Positions 53,086 to 62,677 of a stretch of DNA of 64,000 nucleotides are shown one piece after another. The stretch's first letter is position 1, and each line of letters opens with the position of its first letter. A program made the position numbers and the translations under genes. The notes below the pieces were generated by a model that was not told where the DNA came from, searched no databases, and was given only the letters and a program-made list of their open reading frames with translations. Source of the DNA: Ancylobacter polymorphus (lineage in GTDB: Bacteria > Pseudomonadota > Alphaproteobacteria > Rhizobiales > Xanthobacteraceae); the NCBI RefSeq assembly GCF_022836935.1, contig NZ_CP083242.1:142420-206419 (forward strand), in the 5' to 3' direction.

Positions 53086-53997
53086 ATGCGCATTGTCGTT
53101 GCACTTGGAGGGAATGCGCTGCTGCAGCGGGGACAGCCTATGAGTGCCGATGCTCAGCGCGCCAATGTGCGAAAGGCCGCCCTGGCGCTCACCGAGCTCG
53201 CAAGCAGCCACGACATTGTCGTCGCTCATGGAAGTGGCCCGCAAGTGGGATTGCTCGCCCTGCAAGCCGCCCCATTGAAGGAGGTTCCGCCCTACCCCCT
53301 CGACGTCATCAGCGCTGAAAGCATCGGCATGATCGGCTACATGATCGAGCAGGAGCTCGCCAACGCCCTTCCGCCGGCGACCCGGCTGGCGACCTTGCTC
53401 ACACACATCGAGGTAGAGCACGACGATCCCGCGTTCGGCCGGCCCGAGAAGCCGATCGGTCCGATTTATGCGGCCCAGGAGGCCGAACGAGCCCGCGCCG
53501 AGCATGGCTGGCCCATGGTTGAAGAGACGCCAGGCCGCTGGCGACGCGTTGTCCCTTCCCCGTTGCCGAAGCGGATCGTGCAGATCGAGGTCATCCGCAT
53601 GCTGGTCACGGCCAAGGTCGTCACCATCTGCGCCGGCGGCGGCGGCATTCCAGTCATCCGCAAGCCCTCCGGCGACCTTCAGGGCGTCGAGGCCGTCATC
53701 GACAAGGATCGCGCTGCCGGACTGCTGGCCGCCGACCTCGCCGCCGATGCATTTCTGATGCTGACGGATGTCGATGCCGTTTATCTCGACTGGGGCACGG
53801 CTCAACAACGTCTCGTGCGACGTGCGCGACCCGATGAACTTCCGGCCCACCAGTTCCCACCCGGCTCCATGGGGCCGAAGGTGGAGGCCGCCTGCCAGTT
53901 CGCCGTGACGCCCGGCCGGATCGCGGGCATTGGACGCCTGGAAGACGCCCGGAAGATCCTCGAGGGCAAAGCCGGGACAACCATCACACTCGGATAG
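53086..53997 (+). CDS. arcC: Carbamate kinase
   Basis: 303 residues, full length. Amino-acid-kinase fold with VVALGGNALLQRGQ, VVAHGSGPQVGLLALQ, TICAGGGGIPVI and LMLTDVDAVYLDWGTAQQ. It makes ATP from carbamoyl phosphate, usually the last step of the arginine deiminase route, but no arcA or arcB lies in the window. In stress islands of this kind it occurs alone; the source of carbamoyl phosphate is then unclear. Confidence 0.94.
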   Translation: MRIVVALGGNALLQRGQPMSADAQRANVRKAALALTELASSHDIVVAHGSGPQVGLLALQAAPLKEVPPYPLDVISAESIGMIGYMIEQELANALPPATRLATLLTHIEVEHDDPAFGRPEKPIGPIYAAQEAERARAEHGWPMVEETPGRWRRVVPSPLPKRIVQIEVIRMLVTAKVVTICAGGGGIPVIRKPSGDLQGVEAVIDKDRAAGLLAADLAADAFLMLTDVDAVYLDWGTAQQRLVRRARPDELPAHQFPPGSMGPKVEAACQFAVTPGRIAGIGRLEDARKILEGKAGTTITLG

Positions 53998-54072
53998 ACG
54001 CATTCGCTCCCCCTCCTCCGAGATCCTGCCGGAGGCTTCGTCGGGCGCACCGAAGCGACGGACACGCTGAAC

Positions 54073-54086
54073 TTGATCTGGATTAA
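54073..54086 (+). promoter_or_regulatory. FNR/FixK-like box before copper ATPase
   Basis: TTGATCTGGATTAA followed by AG; one change from consensus and nearly the same as the sites at 43238 and 59922. 131 bases before the ATG at 54218. Confidence 0.6.
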
Positions 54087-54217
54087 AGATTTCAGGGCGT
54101 GTGGCGGCAAGGTTCGTGACAAGGACGTTGTCGCTCCAAGTTATGATCAGTGCGGCAGAGACACCTATTGCTCGCCATGGCCACGCTCTGGCCAGGCCAT
54201 CTGACGGACGAGGACGA

Positions 54218-56320
54218 ATGAGCTCACCGCATTCCCATCACGATCACCACGACCATCAGCAGCACACTAGTGCAAAATTCGGATCCGACGCCGGTCACGG
54301 CGGCGCCAAAATCGTTGCGGCAGCCGGGTCCAGCCATTCGGACCACGCTGGTCACGACCACGGAGCCATGGTCGCAGATTTCCGCCGTCGATTCTGGGTC
54401 ACCCTGGTCCTGACGCCTCCGGTGCTGGTGCTTTCGCCGATGATCCGGGATTGGCTCGGTCTCACGGATGTCCTGTCCTTCCCAGGTGACGGGCTGGTCC
54501 TCTTCGCGCTGTCGACCATCGCCTATCTCTACGGCGGCTGGCCGTTCTTAACCGGCTTCTTCTCCGAGCTCCGCAAGGGACAGCCCGGGATGATGACGCT
54601 CATCGCGATGGCGATCTCGGCGGCGTATTTCTTCTCGGCGGCGGTCACATTCGGTTTCCCGGGCGAGGCGTTCTACTGGGAGCTCGTCACGCTTATCGCC
54701 ATCATGCTGCTCGGCCATTGGGTCGAGATGCGCTCGGTGATGGGTGCGTCGCGCGCATTGGAGGAGCTAGTCCGGCTGTTGCCTGACCACGCCACACGCA
54801 TCGATGCCGACGGCACGACGCACGATGTATCGATCACGGATTTGAAGCCGGGTGACCGCGTCATCGTCCGCCCGGGCGCCAAGGTGCCGGTTGACGGAGA
54901 AATCGTCGAGGGATCGTCAGGCTTCAACGAAGCCATGCTGACGGGCGAATCGCGTCCCGTCACCAAGACGGTCGGTGCAACGGCGATCGGCGGGGCGATC
55001 AACGGCGCCAACGCCGTGACCATCAAAGTGACCAAGACAGGTGACGCGACCTATCTCGCCCAGGTCATCGATCTGGTGAAAAAAGCGCAGGCGACGCGTT
55101 CGCGGACACAGGATATCGCCAACAGGGCGGCCGCCTGGCTGACCTACATTGCCCTGGTCGTCGGCTTCGGAACGCTGTTCGTCTGGTGGCTTTGGCTCGG
55201 CGCGCCGCTTGAGTTCGCACTGGAACGCATGGTCACCGTGATGGTCGTGGCTTGCCCGCATGCCCTTGGGCTTGCCGTGCCGCTAGTGGTCGCCGTCAGC
55301 ACATCGCTGAGCGCCAGCAACGGCCTACTCATCCGCGACCGCGCCGCGTTCGAGCGCGCACGCAATCTCGACGCTGTCGTGCTGGACAAGACGGGCACGC
55401 TGACGGAAGGCCGCTTCGGGGTTAGCGACATTGTCCTGCTTGCTGATGGGGACGAGAACACGGAACTCACATTTGCCGCGGCAGCGGAAAATCAATCGGA
55501 ACACCCTATCGCTCACGGCATCGTCGCCGAGGCCAAGCGCAGGAACCTGACCATTCCCAAGGCCAGCGAGGTGAGCAACATCACAGGCGAAGGCATTGTC
55601 GCGAAAGTCGATGGCCAAGACATCCGTATCGTCAGCCCCGGCCATCTCGCCCGGCAGGGCAAGCCCGTCACGCACGATAAGCTCAAGCAACTCGAAGCTC
55701 AGGGCAAGACGGTGGTAGCGCTGCTGAGGGATGGCGCACCGCGGGCACTCTTCGCACTCGCCGACATCGTCCGGCCGGAATCCAAGGACGCGATCTCCGA
55801 GCTGACGCGACTTGGCATCAAGCCGGTTATGTTGACGGGTGATGCGAAGGGCGTCGCCGAGAGCGTCTCGAAGGAACTTGGCATCGCGGAGTATTTCGCA
55901 GAGGTGCTGCCCGACCAGAAGTCCGACAAGATCAAGGAACTGCAGGCCCGCGGGCTCTCGGTTGCGATGGTCGGTGATGGCGTCAATGATGCGCCAGCGC
56001 TGGTTCAGGCGGACCTCGGCGTCGCCATCGGTGCCGGCACGGATGTTGCGGTCGAGTCCGCGGATGTCGTGCTCGTGAAGAGCGATCCTCGCGACGTCGC
56101 GGCCATTCTGGGACTGTCCCGCGCCACCTACCGCAAGATGGTGCAGAACCTCATCTGGGCGACGGGTTACAACACCGTGGCGATTCCGATGGCCGCCGGG
56201 ATTACCTTCGGCACCGGCTTCCTAATGACGCCGGCCGTCGCTGCGGTCTTCATGTCCGCCAGCACCATCATTGTCGCCATCAATGCGCAGTTCCTGCGCT
56301 TTTACCGCAGGCAAGGATAA
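54218..56320 (+). CDS. copB: CPH-type copper-translocating P-type ATPase (CopB-like)
   Basis: 700 residues from [18 protein letters not shown] (GAGGACG before ATG). The His-rich N-terminus replaces the usual CxxC domains. The ion-path motif in TM6 is CPH ([16 protein letters not shown]), diagnostic of the P1B-3/CopB group. TGES, DKTGT ([12 protein letters not shown]), and [10 protein letters not shown] are intact. It pumps copper out of the cytoplasm, giving the efflux step ahead of the periplasmic Cus system. FNR-like control fits export under low oxygen, when Cu(I) is more toxic. Confidence 0.94.
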   Translation: MSSPHSHHDHHDHQQHTSAKFGSDAGHGGAKIVAAAGSSHSDHAGHDHGAMVADFRRRFWVTLVLTPPVLVLSPMIRDWLGLTDVLSFPGDGLVLFALSTIAYLYGGWPFLTGFFSELRKGQPGMMTLIAMAISAAYFFSAAVTFGFPGEAFYWELVTLIAIMLLGHWVEMRSVMGASRALEELVRLLPDHATRIDADGTTHDVSITDLKPGDRVIVRPGAKVPVDGEIVEGSSGFNEAMLTGESRPVTKTVGATAIGGAINGANAVTIKVTKTGDATYLAQVIDLVKKAQATRSRTQDIANRAAAWLTYIALVVGFGTLFVWWLWLGAPLEFALERMVTVMVVACPHALGLAVPLVVAVSTSLSASNGLLIRDRAAFERARNLDAVVLDKTGTLTEGRFGVSDIVLLADGDENTELTFAAAAENQSEHPIAHGIVAEAKRRNLTIPKASEVSNITGEGIVAKVDGQDIRIVSPGHLARQGKPVTHDKLKQLEAQGKTVVALLRDGAPRALFALADIVRPESKDAISELTRLGIKPVMLTGDAKGVAESVSKELGIAEYFAEVLPDQKSDKIKELQARGLSVAMVGDGVNDAPALVQADLGVAIGAGTDVAVESADVVLVKSDPRDVAAILGLSRATYRKMVQNLIWATGYNTVAIPMAAGITFGTGFLMTPAVAAVFMSASTIIVAINAQFLRFYRRQG

Positions 56321-56334
56321 TGGGCTTCTGCGAA

Positions 56335-56359
56335 CCGGCCATCCGAAAAGGATGGCCGG
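56335..56359 (+). terminator. Hairpin after copper ATPase
   Basis: CCGGCCATCC pairs perfectly with GGATGGCCGG across the loop GAAAA, 15 bases after the stop. The T-run is weak (GGCTGTT). Probable transcription end. Confidence 0.5.
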
Positions 56360-56550
56360 GGCTGTTAATCCTCCATCGGACGCAACCGAAAGGGGACAGA
56401 CCAAGGTCTGGGTCCTGAGAAGCTGGCGCGAAGAACCGGCGGCGCTGCGGCGCCCGACCGTGAACCCTAATGGTCCGTCGAGGACAAGATGCTCAGCGCG
56501 GCGTGAGATCAGGAGCGCGTGCGGCACGCGCCATATGTGAGGAGTTTCCG

Positions 56551-58329
56551 ATGCCAGTCACTATCCCTGCGGAACGCCAGCAAGGCGCGCCACTGGCCCA
56601 ATCCGAGACGGCGGCTCTTCCTGCATTGCTCTCACCGCGCGCCGACATGCGCGATCCGGCGCCGTCCAGCCAAGCAGCGAGCACGCTGTTCGACCCCGCC
56701 GGGATATGGGCTTATCCGATCGACGCCTGGCAGCGCTCGGTCCTGTTTTGGGACGTGCTGAGAAAGCGGGCCAACACCATGCTGGAGCATGAGGAAGCCG
56801 GCATGCCGCCGGTGCTCACCTTCCAGTACGAAATGCTGCTGGATGCGAGGCGATTCGAACGCCCAGCGAATTATGCGCTCCTCCGGATCACGACCGCCGA
56901 CACCGAGCACTCGGACGCATGCGTCGACGATTCCAAGCCCCCTGTCATCATCATGGATCCGCGCGCCGGGCACGGGCCGGGCATCGGCGGCTTCAAGCGC
57001 GAATCCGAAATCGGCATGGCTCTGCACGAAGGGTTTCCGGTCTACTTCGTCAGCTTCTTTCCGGCGCCGAGCCCGCATCAAAGGCTCATCGATGTCCTCC
57101 ATGCGATGCACCACTTTGTCGACGAGGTGATCGCGCGACATCCCGGCAAGAAGCCCGTGCTCTACGGAAATTGCCAGGCTGGGTGGGCCGCCATGCTGGT
57201 CGCTATTCATTGCCGAGCGCCAGTCGGCCCGATCGTCCTCAACGGCTCGCCCCTCTCCTATTGGGCAGGCGAGTCCGGGGCGAATCCCATGCGGCTCGCC
57301 GGCGGCCTGCTCGGCGGTAGCTGGCTCACGCACTTCGTTGGCGATCTTGGGGATGGCCGCTTTGACGGCGCCTGGCTCGTCCAGAACTTTGAAACACTCA
57401 AACCCGAGGCGGCGATCTGGGACAAGTACGCAAGTCTCTACCTAGACGTCGATCATGAAGAGAAGCGGTTCCTCGAATTCGAGCGCTGGTGGAACGCGTG
57501 GTATAGCTTCAGCCGAGAAGAGATGGTCGAGATCGTCGATCATCTCTTTATTGGCAACGAGCTTGAGCAGGGCACGCTTGAGCTCGGTGATGCGGTGAGG
57601 ATCGATCTGCGTAGTCTGAAGAGCCCGCTGGTGATCTTTGCCTCCTACGGCGACAACATCACGCCGCCCCATCAGGCCCTGGCCTGGCTCAAGGCCGTCT
57701 ACAAGACCACAGATGCTTTGAAGGAGGCAGGCCAGAGAATTGTCTTCATGACCGATCCCCGCGTCGGGCATCTAGGTATCTTCGTTTCAGCGTCGGTCGC
57801 GCGTTTGGAACACCGCGCCATCCTGGAGAGCCTCGATGACGTCGTGAACCTTCCGCCCGGCCTCTACGAGATGAAGATCTCCAACCCGACCAACGATCCT
57901 GACTGTCGCAAACCACAATACAGCGTTTCCTTCGAAGAGCGGCGCATCGAAGACTTGGCCTTCGACAATCCGCGGAAAGCCTTTGAACGCGTGCGACAAT
58001 TGTCGCAGGCGAACGAGACGCTCTACAGCAACTTCGTCAGCCCGTGGGTTCAGGCCATGACCACGCCGTGGTCGGCCGAGCTGCTGCGATGGCTTCATCC
58101 GATGCGGACCAGCCGTTACATGCTCTCCGAAAAGTTTTCACCGTGGATGCATGTGATCGCAAGGCTTGCCGACGAAGTTCGCGCGAAGCGGCTTCCCGCG
58201 GCCATGGACAATCCCATGCGTGCTGCGGAGCGTACCTTGAGCGAACAGATGCAAGCAGCCATCGAGATGGCCCGCGAGACGCGGGACAGCGCACAGGAGC
58301 GGGCTTTTCGTAGGCTCTACGACTACTAG
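56551..58329 (+). CDS. DUF3141 (PHA-synthase-like alpha/beta hydrolase), shortened
   Basis: 592 residues from MPVTIPAERQQGAPLAQSET (GTGAGGAG before the ATG). Alpha/beta fold with a putative triad: Cys in LYGNCQAGWAAM, Asp in YGDNITPPHQAL, and His in RVGHLGIFVS, as in PhaC-like enzymes. DUF3141 proteins are usually around 750-800 residues, while this one ends at ERAFRRLYDY where the family normally goes on for over 100 more. The stop may be genuine or due to a mutation. Role unknown; the family occurs in stress islands with PPK2 and carbamate kinase. Confidence 0.82.
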   Translation: MPVTIPAERQQGAPLAQSETAALPALLSPRADMRDPAPSSQAASTLFDPAGIWAYPIDAWQRSVLFWDVLRKRANTMLEHEEAGMPPVLTFQYEMLLDARRFERPANYALLRITTADTEHSDACVDDSKPPVIIMDPRAGHGPGIGGFKRESEIGMALHEGFPVYFVSFFPAPSPHQRLIDVLHAMHHFVDEVIARHPGKKPVLYGNCQAGWAAMLVAIHCRAPVGPIVLNGSPLSYWAGESGANPMRLAGGLLGGSWLTHFVGDLGDGRFDGAWLVQNFETLKPEAAIWDKYASLYLDVDHEEKRFLEFERWWNAWYSFSREEMVEIVDHLFIGNELEQGTLELGDAVRIDLRSLKSPLVIFASYGDNITPPHQALAWLKAVYKTTDALKEAGQRIVFMTDPRVGHLGIFVSASVARLEHRAILESLDDVVNLPPGLYEMKISNPTNDPDCRKPQYSVSFEERRIEDLAFDNPRKAFERVRQLSQANETLYSNFVSPWVQAMTTPWSAELLRWLHPMRTSRYMLSEKFSPWMHVIARLADEVRAKRLPAAMDNPMRAAERTLSEQMQAAIEMARETRDSAQERAFRRLYDY

Positions 58330-58504
58330 GTCTTGGGTCCCGGCAGTTCGATGAATCGGATCGACGTTGAATCGATCTGGCTCTGATGTCCCGCCTTTGC
58401 AGGTATGCTCATCGGACACGTCCTTTCGTAGGGTCGGGACGACCGCCAGCAAAGGGCGGCATTCCACAACAGCCTGGCCAGGACGACGCGCGACGGCTCT
58501 CGCG

Positions 58505-59812
58505 TCAAGGAAGCGGACTCGCTATGGCTCTGATTGCTTTGAGGTCTGACCCGAAGCGGGCGATCGCGTCTTTGTTCCTCTCAAGCTCGCCATAGGCGAG
58601 GTAGGCGAAATCCAGATCGGCGATCCGGCTGAACGCCGGGCGGCGGAGCTGGGCACGCACGTCTGCCTCGCGCGCGTCCGGCGCGACCAGGAACAGACCT
58701 GCGGTCGCGTGCAGGTCGCCGCCCGACAATGCCAAGTCAAGCATGCGCACGATTCCCGAGTAGATCGATGTCGAGTGTTCGACCTCGAAGGCGGCCGCGA
58801 CGCCTCCGCCTTTGGAGAGCCACAGCACGTCGATCAGCCGGATCGAGTCCGCGCCGGGCGAAGTTGCGATGGCATCCGGTAACCGCTCTAGGCACCCTTG
58901 GCCTAAGGGGACGCCCTGATGAAGCCGGCCGCGATCGTTGGCGGCGATCCACACGTCATGGCCAAGCGCAAGACCGAGATCGCGCAACCATGCCTGAATC
59001 TCCGCATGGGTGCGATCGGTCTCGCCCTGCGCTGCCACCGCCTTGTCGAGGCGGCTTGCCTCAGCGCGCGCCTGCTCCAGCTGGCCCAGCCAGTCGCGGG
59101 CGGCAGAGCCCTCTTGATCGAGCGGCGGGGCGGGGTAACGCCCCGAGCCGACGTCGAACAAGAATCCGCCGATCGCGCCTAGGTCATTGGATAGAAGGTC
59201 GCGGTAGCAGTCGTTGAGATCGAGGATACCGGCGCGCATCGCCAGGAAGTGGTCCCATGAACCGAGCTTTACCTTGGCGCCGCTCACGGCGTTGTAGCCA
59301 TTGACGATGGCAGTGTTGAACGGCGGGATCAGGGTCGGATGCAGGAAGTAGAGAAGATTGGCGGCGGCAGGTCCCAATCCCTTGATCTTGCGCTGATCGA
59401 TCGCCCGGATGTGACCTATGACCTCCTCGGCGGTGTCGCAACATGAGCAGTTGTCGAGCAATCGTCCGAACGCGCGTTGGTTTTCTGGACTTTCGTAGAT
59501 GTCGGGGATGCGCAGCTTCGGCTTCCACAGCCAGGCATGGTCCGCACCTTTGAATATCTGGCGTTGCTCGGCGATCGAATGAACCACCGTTTCGAGCGAC
59601 GAGCCTCGATAGGCGACGCCGAAACGGCCTGCTTCGATTTCGGCGACCACCACCTGCAGACCGCGCCGTATCGAGCGGAAGTTCTTCAATCGCTCGTCCC
59701 ACAAGAACCACGAGCGGTAGGTTGCGCCTGGGTCATCACGCCAGCGTCGGATCAGCTCGCGCAACAGGTCGGCGTGAGGTACCGGAACAGACGATAACAA
59801 GGCTTCGGACAT
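58505..59812 (-). CDS. Orphan protein with HhH-like part and nuclease-like C-terminus
   Basis: 435 residues. The middle has an HhH-like DNA-binding stretch (RKIKGLGPAAANLLYFLHPT), as in glycosylases. The C-terminal domain contains IRLIDVLWLSKGGGVAAAFE, then VEHSTSIYSGIVRMLDLALS; an Asp followed by E-V-E recalls PD-(D/E)xK nucleases of the ExE variety. A coiled-coil (LEQARAEASRLDKAVAAQ) links them. No methylase or defence neighbour is present. Function could be DNA restriction or repair; not proven. Confidence 0.55.
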   Translation of the reverse strand: MSEALLSSVPVPHADLLRELIRRWRDDPGATYRSWFLWDERLKNFRSIRRGLQVVVAEIEAGRFGVAYRGSSLETVVHSIAEQRQIFKGADHAWLWKPKLRIPDIYESPENQRAFGRLLDNCSCCDTAEEVIGHIRAIDQRKIKGLGPAAANLLYFLHPTLIPPFNTAIVNGYNAVSGAKVKLGSWDHFLAMRAGILDLNDCYRDLLSNDLGAIGGFLFDVGSGRYPAPPLDQEGSAARDWLGQLEQARAEASRLDKAVAAQGETDRTHAEIQAWLRDLGLALGHDVWIAANDRGRLHQGVPLGQGCLERLPDAIATSPGADSIRLIDVLWLSKGGGVAAAFEVEHSTSIYSGIVRMLDLALSGGDLHATAGLFLVAPDAREADVRAQLRRPAFSRIADLDFAYLAYGELERNKDAIARFGSDLKAIRAIASPLP

Positions 59813-60155
59813 GGTGTCGGACGCTCTTCCCCGGTCAGGCTAGCGCCAGACATCGATTCTTGTACCTAGCATGGCTGATCGTCGTCTGGAGCACGAACAA
59901 ACGACGATGTCGGCTAAAAGCTTGATGCGGATTAAAGACTTCGTTGAATCCCAAGTCTAGCTCGAAGCTTCGGTCGCTCGTCAAGCCCTTGGCGCCCCGC
60001 TGGTCGGCTCGCGCGCGACGTCTCGTCGAAGGGCGTGGATGAAATGGTGTCGAACGCTTTGCAGCTCAATTGGCTGTTCGCCCACCTAGAAATTGCAAGA
60101 GCCGCGTCAGGCGCAGAGCGCGACCGGTGTTCTCATACAAGATCGGCTTTGTGCC
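59813..60155. other. Divergent promoter region with FNR-like box
   Basis: About 340 bases between the leftward nuclease-like gene and the rightward MFS gene, with one FNR-like site at 59922. No other feature seen. Confidence 0.5.
59922..59935 (+). promoter_or_regulatory. FNR/FixK-like box
   Basis: TTGATGCGGATTAA with AG following. It is 110 bases from the leftward gene start at 59812 and 220 from the MFS start, so the target is open. Confidence 0.5.
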
Positions 60156-61394
60156 ATGGCTGCAACTGAACCGGAGAGCCTCGGTTGGCGCGGGCTTTCG
60201 GCGGTGCTGGTGGCAATGTTCGCGATCACGGTCGGCTATGGCGTCGCTCTGCCGATCTTGCCTTTCCTGATCGAGCAGATCGCCGGCGCGAGCACGCCAC
60301 AGGCCTTGTCATGGCATACGGGGCTACTGACGGGCGCGTACATCATCGCGATCTTCATCGGCGCTCCGATCTGGGGACGGATTTCCGATCGGTGCGGGCG
60401 CAAGCCGATCATCCTGGTCGGCCTTCTGGGTTTCGCGGTGACCACCGGATTCTTTGCCGTCACGGAAAGTCTCCCGCTTCTCTATCTCGGCCGCTTTCTC
60501 GGCGGCCTATTCGCCGCCGCTATCACACCTGTCGCCTATGCGCTGATCGGCGACTATGCCCCGTCGAAAGAATGGCGCGCCCATCGCTTCGCGCTGATCA
60601 ATATAGCGGGCACCGCCGGCTTCTTCATCGGGCCTCTGCTCGGTGGGCTGGCGATGCGTGTCGCTGGCAGAGTCTGGATTCTCTCACCCGATCGCTCTCT
60701 TGCGATGCCGCTGCTCACGGCGACAGGGCTGGCCGTGATCGCAGCCGTGTCGGTGGTGATCCTGCTTCCCTCGGGCTCGCGCCGCGACAACGTCGATGTG
60801 ACGCCCGACACCGCGCAGATCGAACGGCCCGCCATGCTGCGGCTCCTCGCGATCGCGCTGGTGACGGCCCTCGCAATTGGCGTCTTCGAAGTCGGACTGG
60901 CGCTGCGCGGCAAGGACCTTGGTCTCGACGCTGCGCATATCGGCATCATGTTTGCCGAGTGCAGCCTGGTGATGGCGGTCGTGCAAGCCTTGGTATTCTC
61001 GCCTCTCATCAAGCCAGAGTTCACGCGCTGGTTCATCGCGCCTGGTTTGGCGACGCTTGCCATCGGGCTGGTCGTCGTTTCGGTCGTTAACACGTCTGTT
61101 TTGATGTCGGTTGCAGTCGCATTGGTGGCAGCGAGCGCCGGCCTGCTGTCGCCGGTCGCCACCTACTGGTCTTCCTTTGGCATTCCGACAAGCCAGGGCG
61201 CACAGCTCGGTCGCATGACTGCCGCTGCCAGTCTCGGCCAGGCCCTGGGATCGGTCGCAGGCGGCGCGCTGTTCAATTTGCCGGTCCTGCCCGATGCGAG
61301 CTTTCTCCTCGCTGCATTGCTCATCCTGGCCACACTGTTGGCCTGCATACGTCTGCCCCGCCTTCTCATGCCGGAACCGACAGCAAGTCGCTAG
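60156..61394 (+). CDS. MFS efflux transporter
   Basis: 412 residues from MAATEPESLGWRG (the frame is open upstream to 60093). Twelve helices; motif A (GRISDRCGRKPIILVGLLGF) in loop 2-3 and motif C-like GTAGFFIGPLLGGL in TM5, as in the drug:H+ antiporter-1 group (TetA/Bcr type). The exported compound cannot be read from sequence. No regulator is adjacent; an FNR-like box lies upstream. Confidence 0.88.
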   Translation: MAATEPESLGWRGLSAVLVAMFAITVGYGVALPILPFLIEQIAGASTPQALSWHTGLLTGAYIIAIFIGAPIWGRISDRCGRKPIILVGLLGFAVTTGFFAVTESLPLLYLGRFLGGLFAAAITPVAYALIGDYAPSKEWRAHRFALINIAGTAGFFIGPLLGGLAMRVAGRVWILSPDRSLAMPLLTATGLAVIAAVSVVILLPSGSRRDNVDVTPDTAQIERPAMLRLLAIALVTALAIGVFEVGLALRGKDLGLDAAHIGIMFAECSLVMAVVQALVFSPLIKPEFTRWFIAPGLATLAIGLVVVSVVNTSVLMSVAVALVAASAGLLSPVATYWSSFGIPTSQGAQLGRMTAAASLGQALGSVAGGALFNLPVLPDASFLLAALLILATLLACIRLPRLLMPEPTASR

Positions 61395-61455
61395 CTGCCG
61401 TCGAGTCCCATGCGGACAAGCCTCGACCCGCGCGTCGCACCCTCGAGGGCGATCG

Positions 61456-61824
61456 TCACGACGGGCGCGCGAGCATGGCTTTGAAGCGGTAAAGAGCAAC
61501 CGACACGAACCCCGCGCCGAGCCCTGCCATGACCAGAAGATCGCGCCAGACGACATCACCGCCAGCACCGCGGTAAAGTACGGCTTGAGCGAAGCGCACG
61601 AAATGCGTCGATGGTGACAGGTCCATGATCGCCTGGAGCGCGCGCGGCATGCTCTCGAACGGCGTGAAGGAGCCGGACAGCAGGAACATGAGCACGAAGA
61701 CCGGGATGGAGAGCAGCGCGAATTGCGGCATGGAGTTCGCGACGGTGGCGAGGAGGATGCCGAGCGACGTCACAGCGAAGAGATAGATGGCCGTTCCGGC
61801 AAGAAACAGCTTGTTGATTTCCGT
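61456..61824 (-). pseudogene. ABC-2 type permease, 5' end removed by IS21
   Basis: About 120 C-terminal residues remain: KLFLAGTAIYLFAVTSLGIL, then LLSIPVFVLMFLLSGSFTPF, MPRALQAIMDLSPSTHFVRF and FVSVALYRFKAML. This is the end of a YhhJ/DrrB-type drug or polysaccharide exporter. The open frame runs into the IS21 terminal repeats at about 61820, beyond which the helices are lost. Confidence 0.8.
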
Positions 61825-61861
61825 TGAGAAGTGACCCTGGATTTCCAGTGAGAAGTGACCC
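61816..61861 (+). repeat. Paired terminal repeats of IS21 element
   Basis: GATTTCCGTTGAGAAGTGACCC (61816) is repeated with two changes as GATTTCCAGTGAGAAGTGACCC (61840), 24 bases apart. Multiple subterminal repeats of this sort are a mark of IS21-family ends. Confidence 0.75.
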
Positions 61862-61882
61862 GGGCTGATGGTGGTCTTGGGG

Positions 61883-62677
61883 TTAGGTTGCGGTCAAGTT
61901 TCGCGGCTTCTCCCTGGTGGGTTTGGGTGGCTTTGCCGAGCTGCTCTTGAAGCGGAAGCTGTCATTGCCGGTCTCGAGGATATGGCAGTGATGGGTGAGC
62001 CGGTCGAGCAGGGCCGTGGTCATCTTGGCATCGCCGAAGACGGCAGCCCATTCGGAGAAGCTGAGATTGGTGGTGATGATCACGCTGGTGCGCTCATAGA
62101 GCTTGCTCAGCAGGTGGAACAGCAAGGCGCCGCCCGAGGTGCTGAACGGCAGGTAGCCGAGCTCGTCGAGGATGACGAGGTCGGCATGGAGGAGCCGACC
62201 GGCGATCTGACCCGCTTTGCCTTGGGCCTTCTCCTGTTCGAGAGCGTTGACGAGCTCGACGGTAGAGAAGAAGCGGACCCGCCTGTGATGATGCTCGACG
62301 GCGTGGACGCCGAGAGCCGTGGCGATGTGGGTCTTGCCGGTACCGGGACCACCGATCAGGACGACGTTGTGCGCGTCGTCGAGGAACTCGCAGCGATGGA
62401 GTTGGCGCACGAGCGCCTCATTGACCTCGCTGCTGGTGAAGTCGAAGCCGGCGAGGTCGCGATAGGCCGGGAAGCGGGCGGCCTTGAGCTGATAGGCGGT
62501 CGAGCGCACCTCCCGCTCGGCGGTCTCTGCCTTCAGGAGCTGTGAGAGGATCGGCATGGCGGTCTCGAAGGCGGGAGACCCCTGTTCGATGAGTTCGGCA
62601 GCGGCTTGCGCCATGCCGTGCATCTTGAGGCTTCTCAGCATAATGACGAGGGCTCCGCTGGCCGGATCATGACGCAT
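61883..62677 (-). CDS. istB: IS21 helper ATPase IstB
   Basis: 264 residues from [20 protein letters not shown] (an ATG 15 codons earlier overlaps istA more deeply). DnaC-like AAA+ ATPase with Walker A ([19 protein letters not shown]) and Walker B ([19 protein letters not shown]). It assists the IstA transposase in target choice and strand transfer. Confidence 0.94.
   Translation of the reverse strand: MRHDPASGALVIMLRSLKMHGMAQAAAELIEQGSPAFETAMPILSQLLKAETAEREVRSTAYQLKAARFPAYRDLAGFDFTSSEVNEALVRQLHRCEFLDDAHNVVLIGGPGTGKTHIATALGVHAVEHHHRRVRFFSTVELVNALEQEKAQGKAGQIAGRLLHADLVILDELGYLPFSTSGGALLFHLLSKLYERTSVIITTNLSFSEWAAVFGDAKMTTALLDRLTHHCHILETGNDSFRFKSSSAKPPKPTREKPRNLTAT

Noticed and set aside
53026..54003. 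325-codon minus-strand frame opposite carbamate kinase
   Set aside because: Shadow frame; the kinase motifs are all on the plus strand.
58370..58385. TTGAATCGATCT after the DUF3141 gene
   Set aside because: Only one half-site is acceptable and it lies between gene ends, not before a start.
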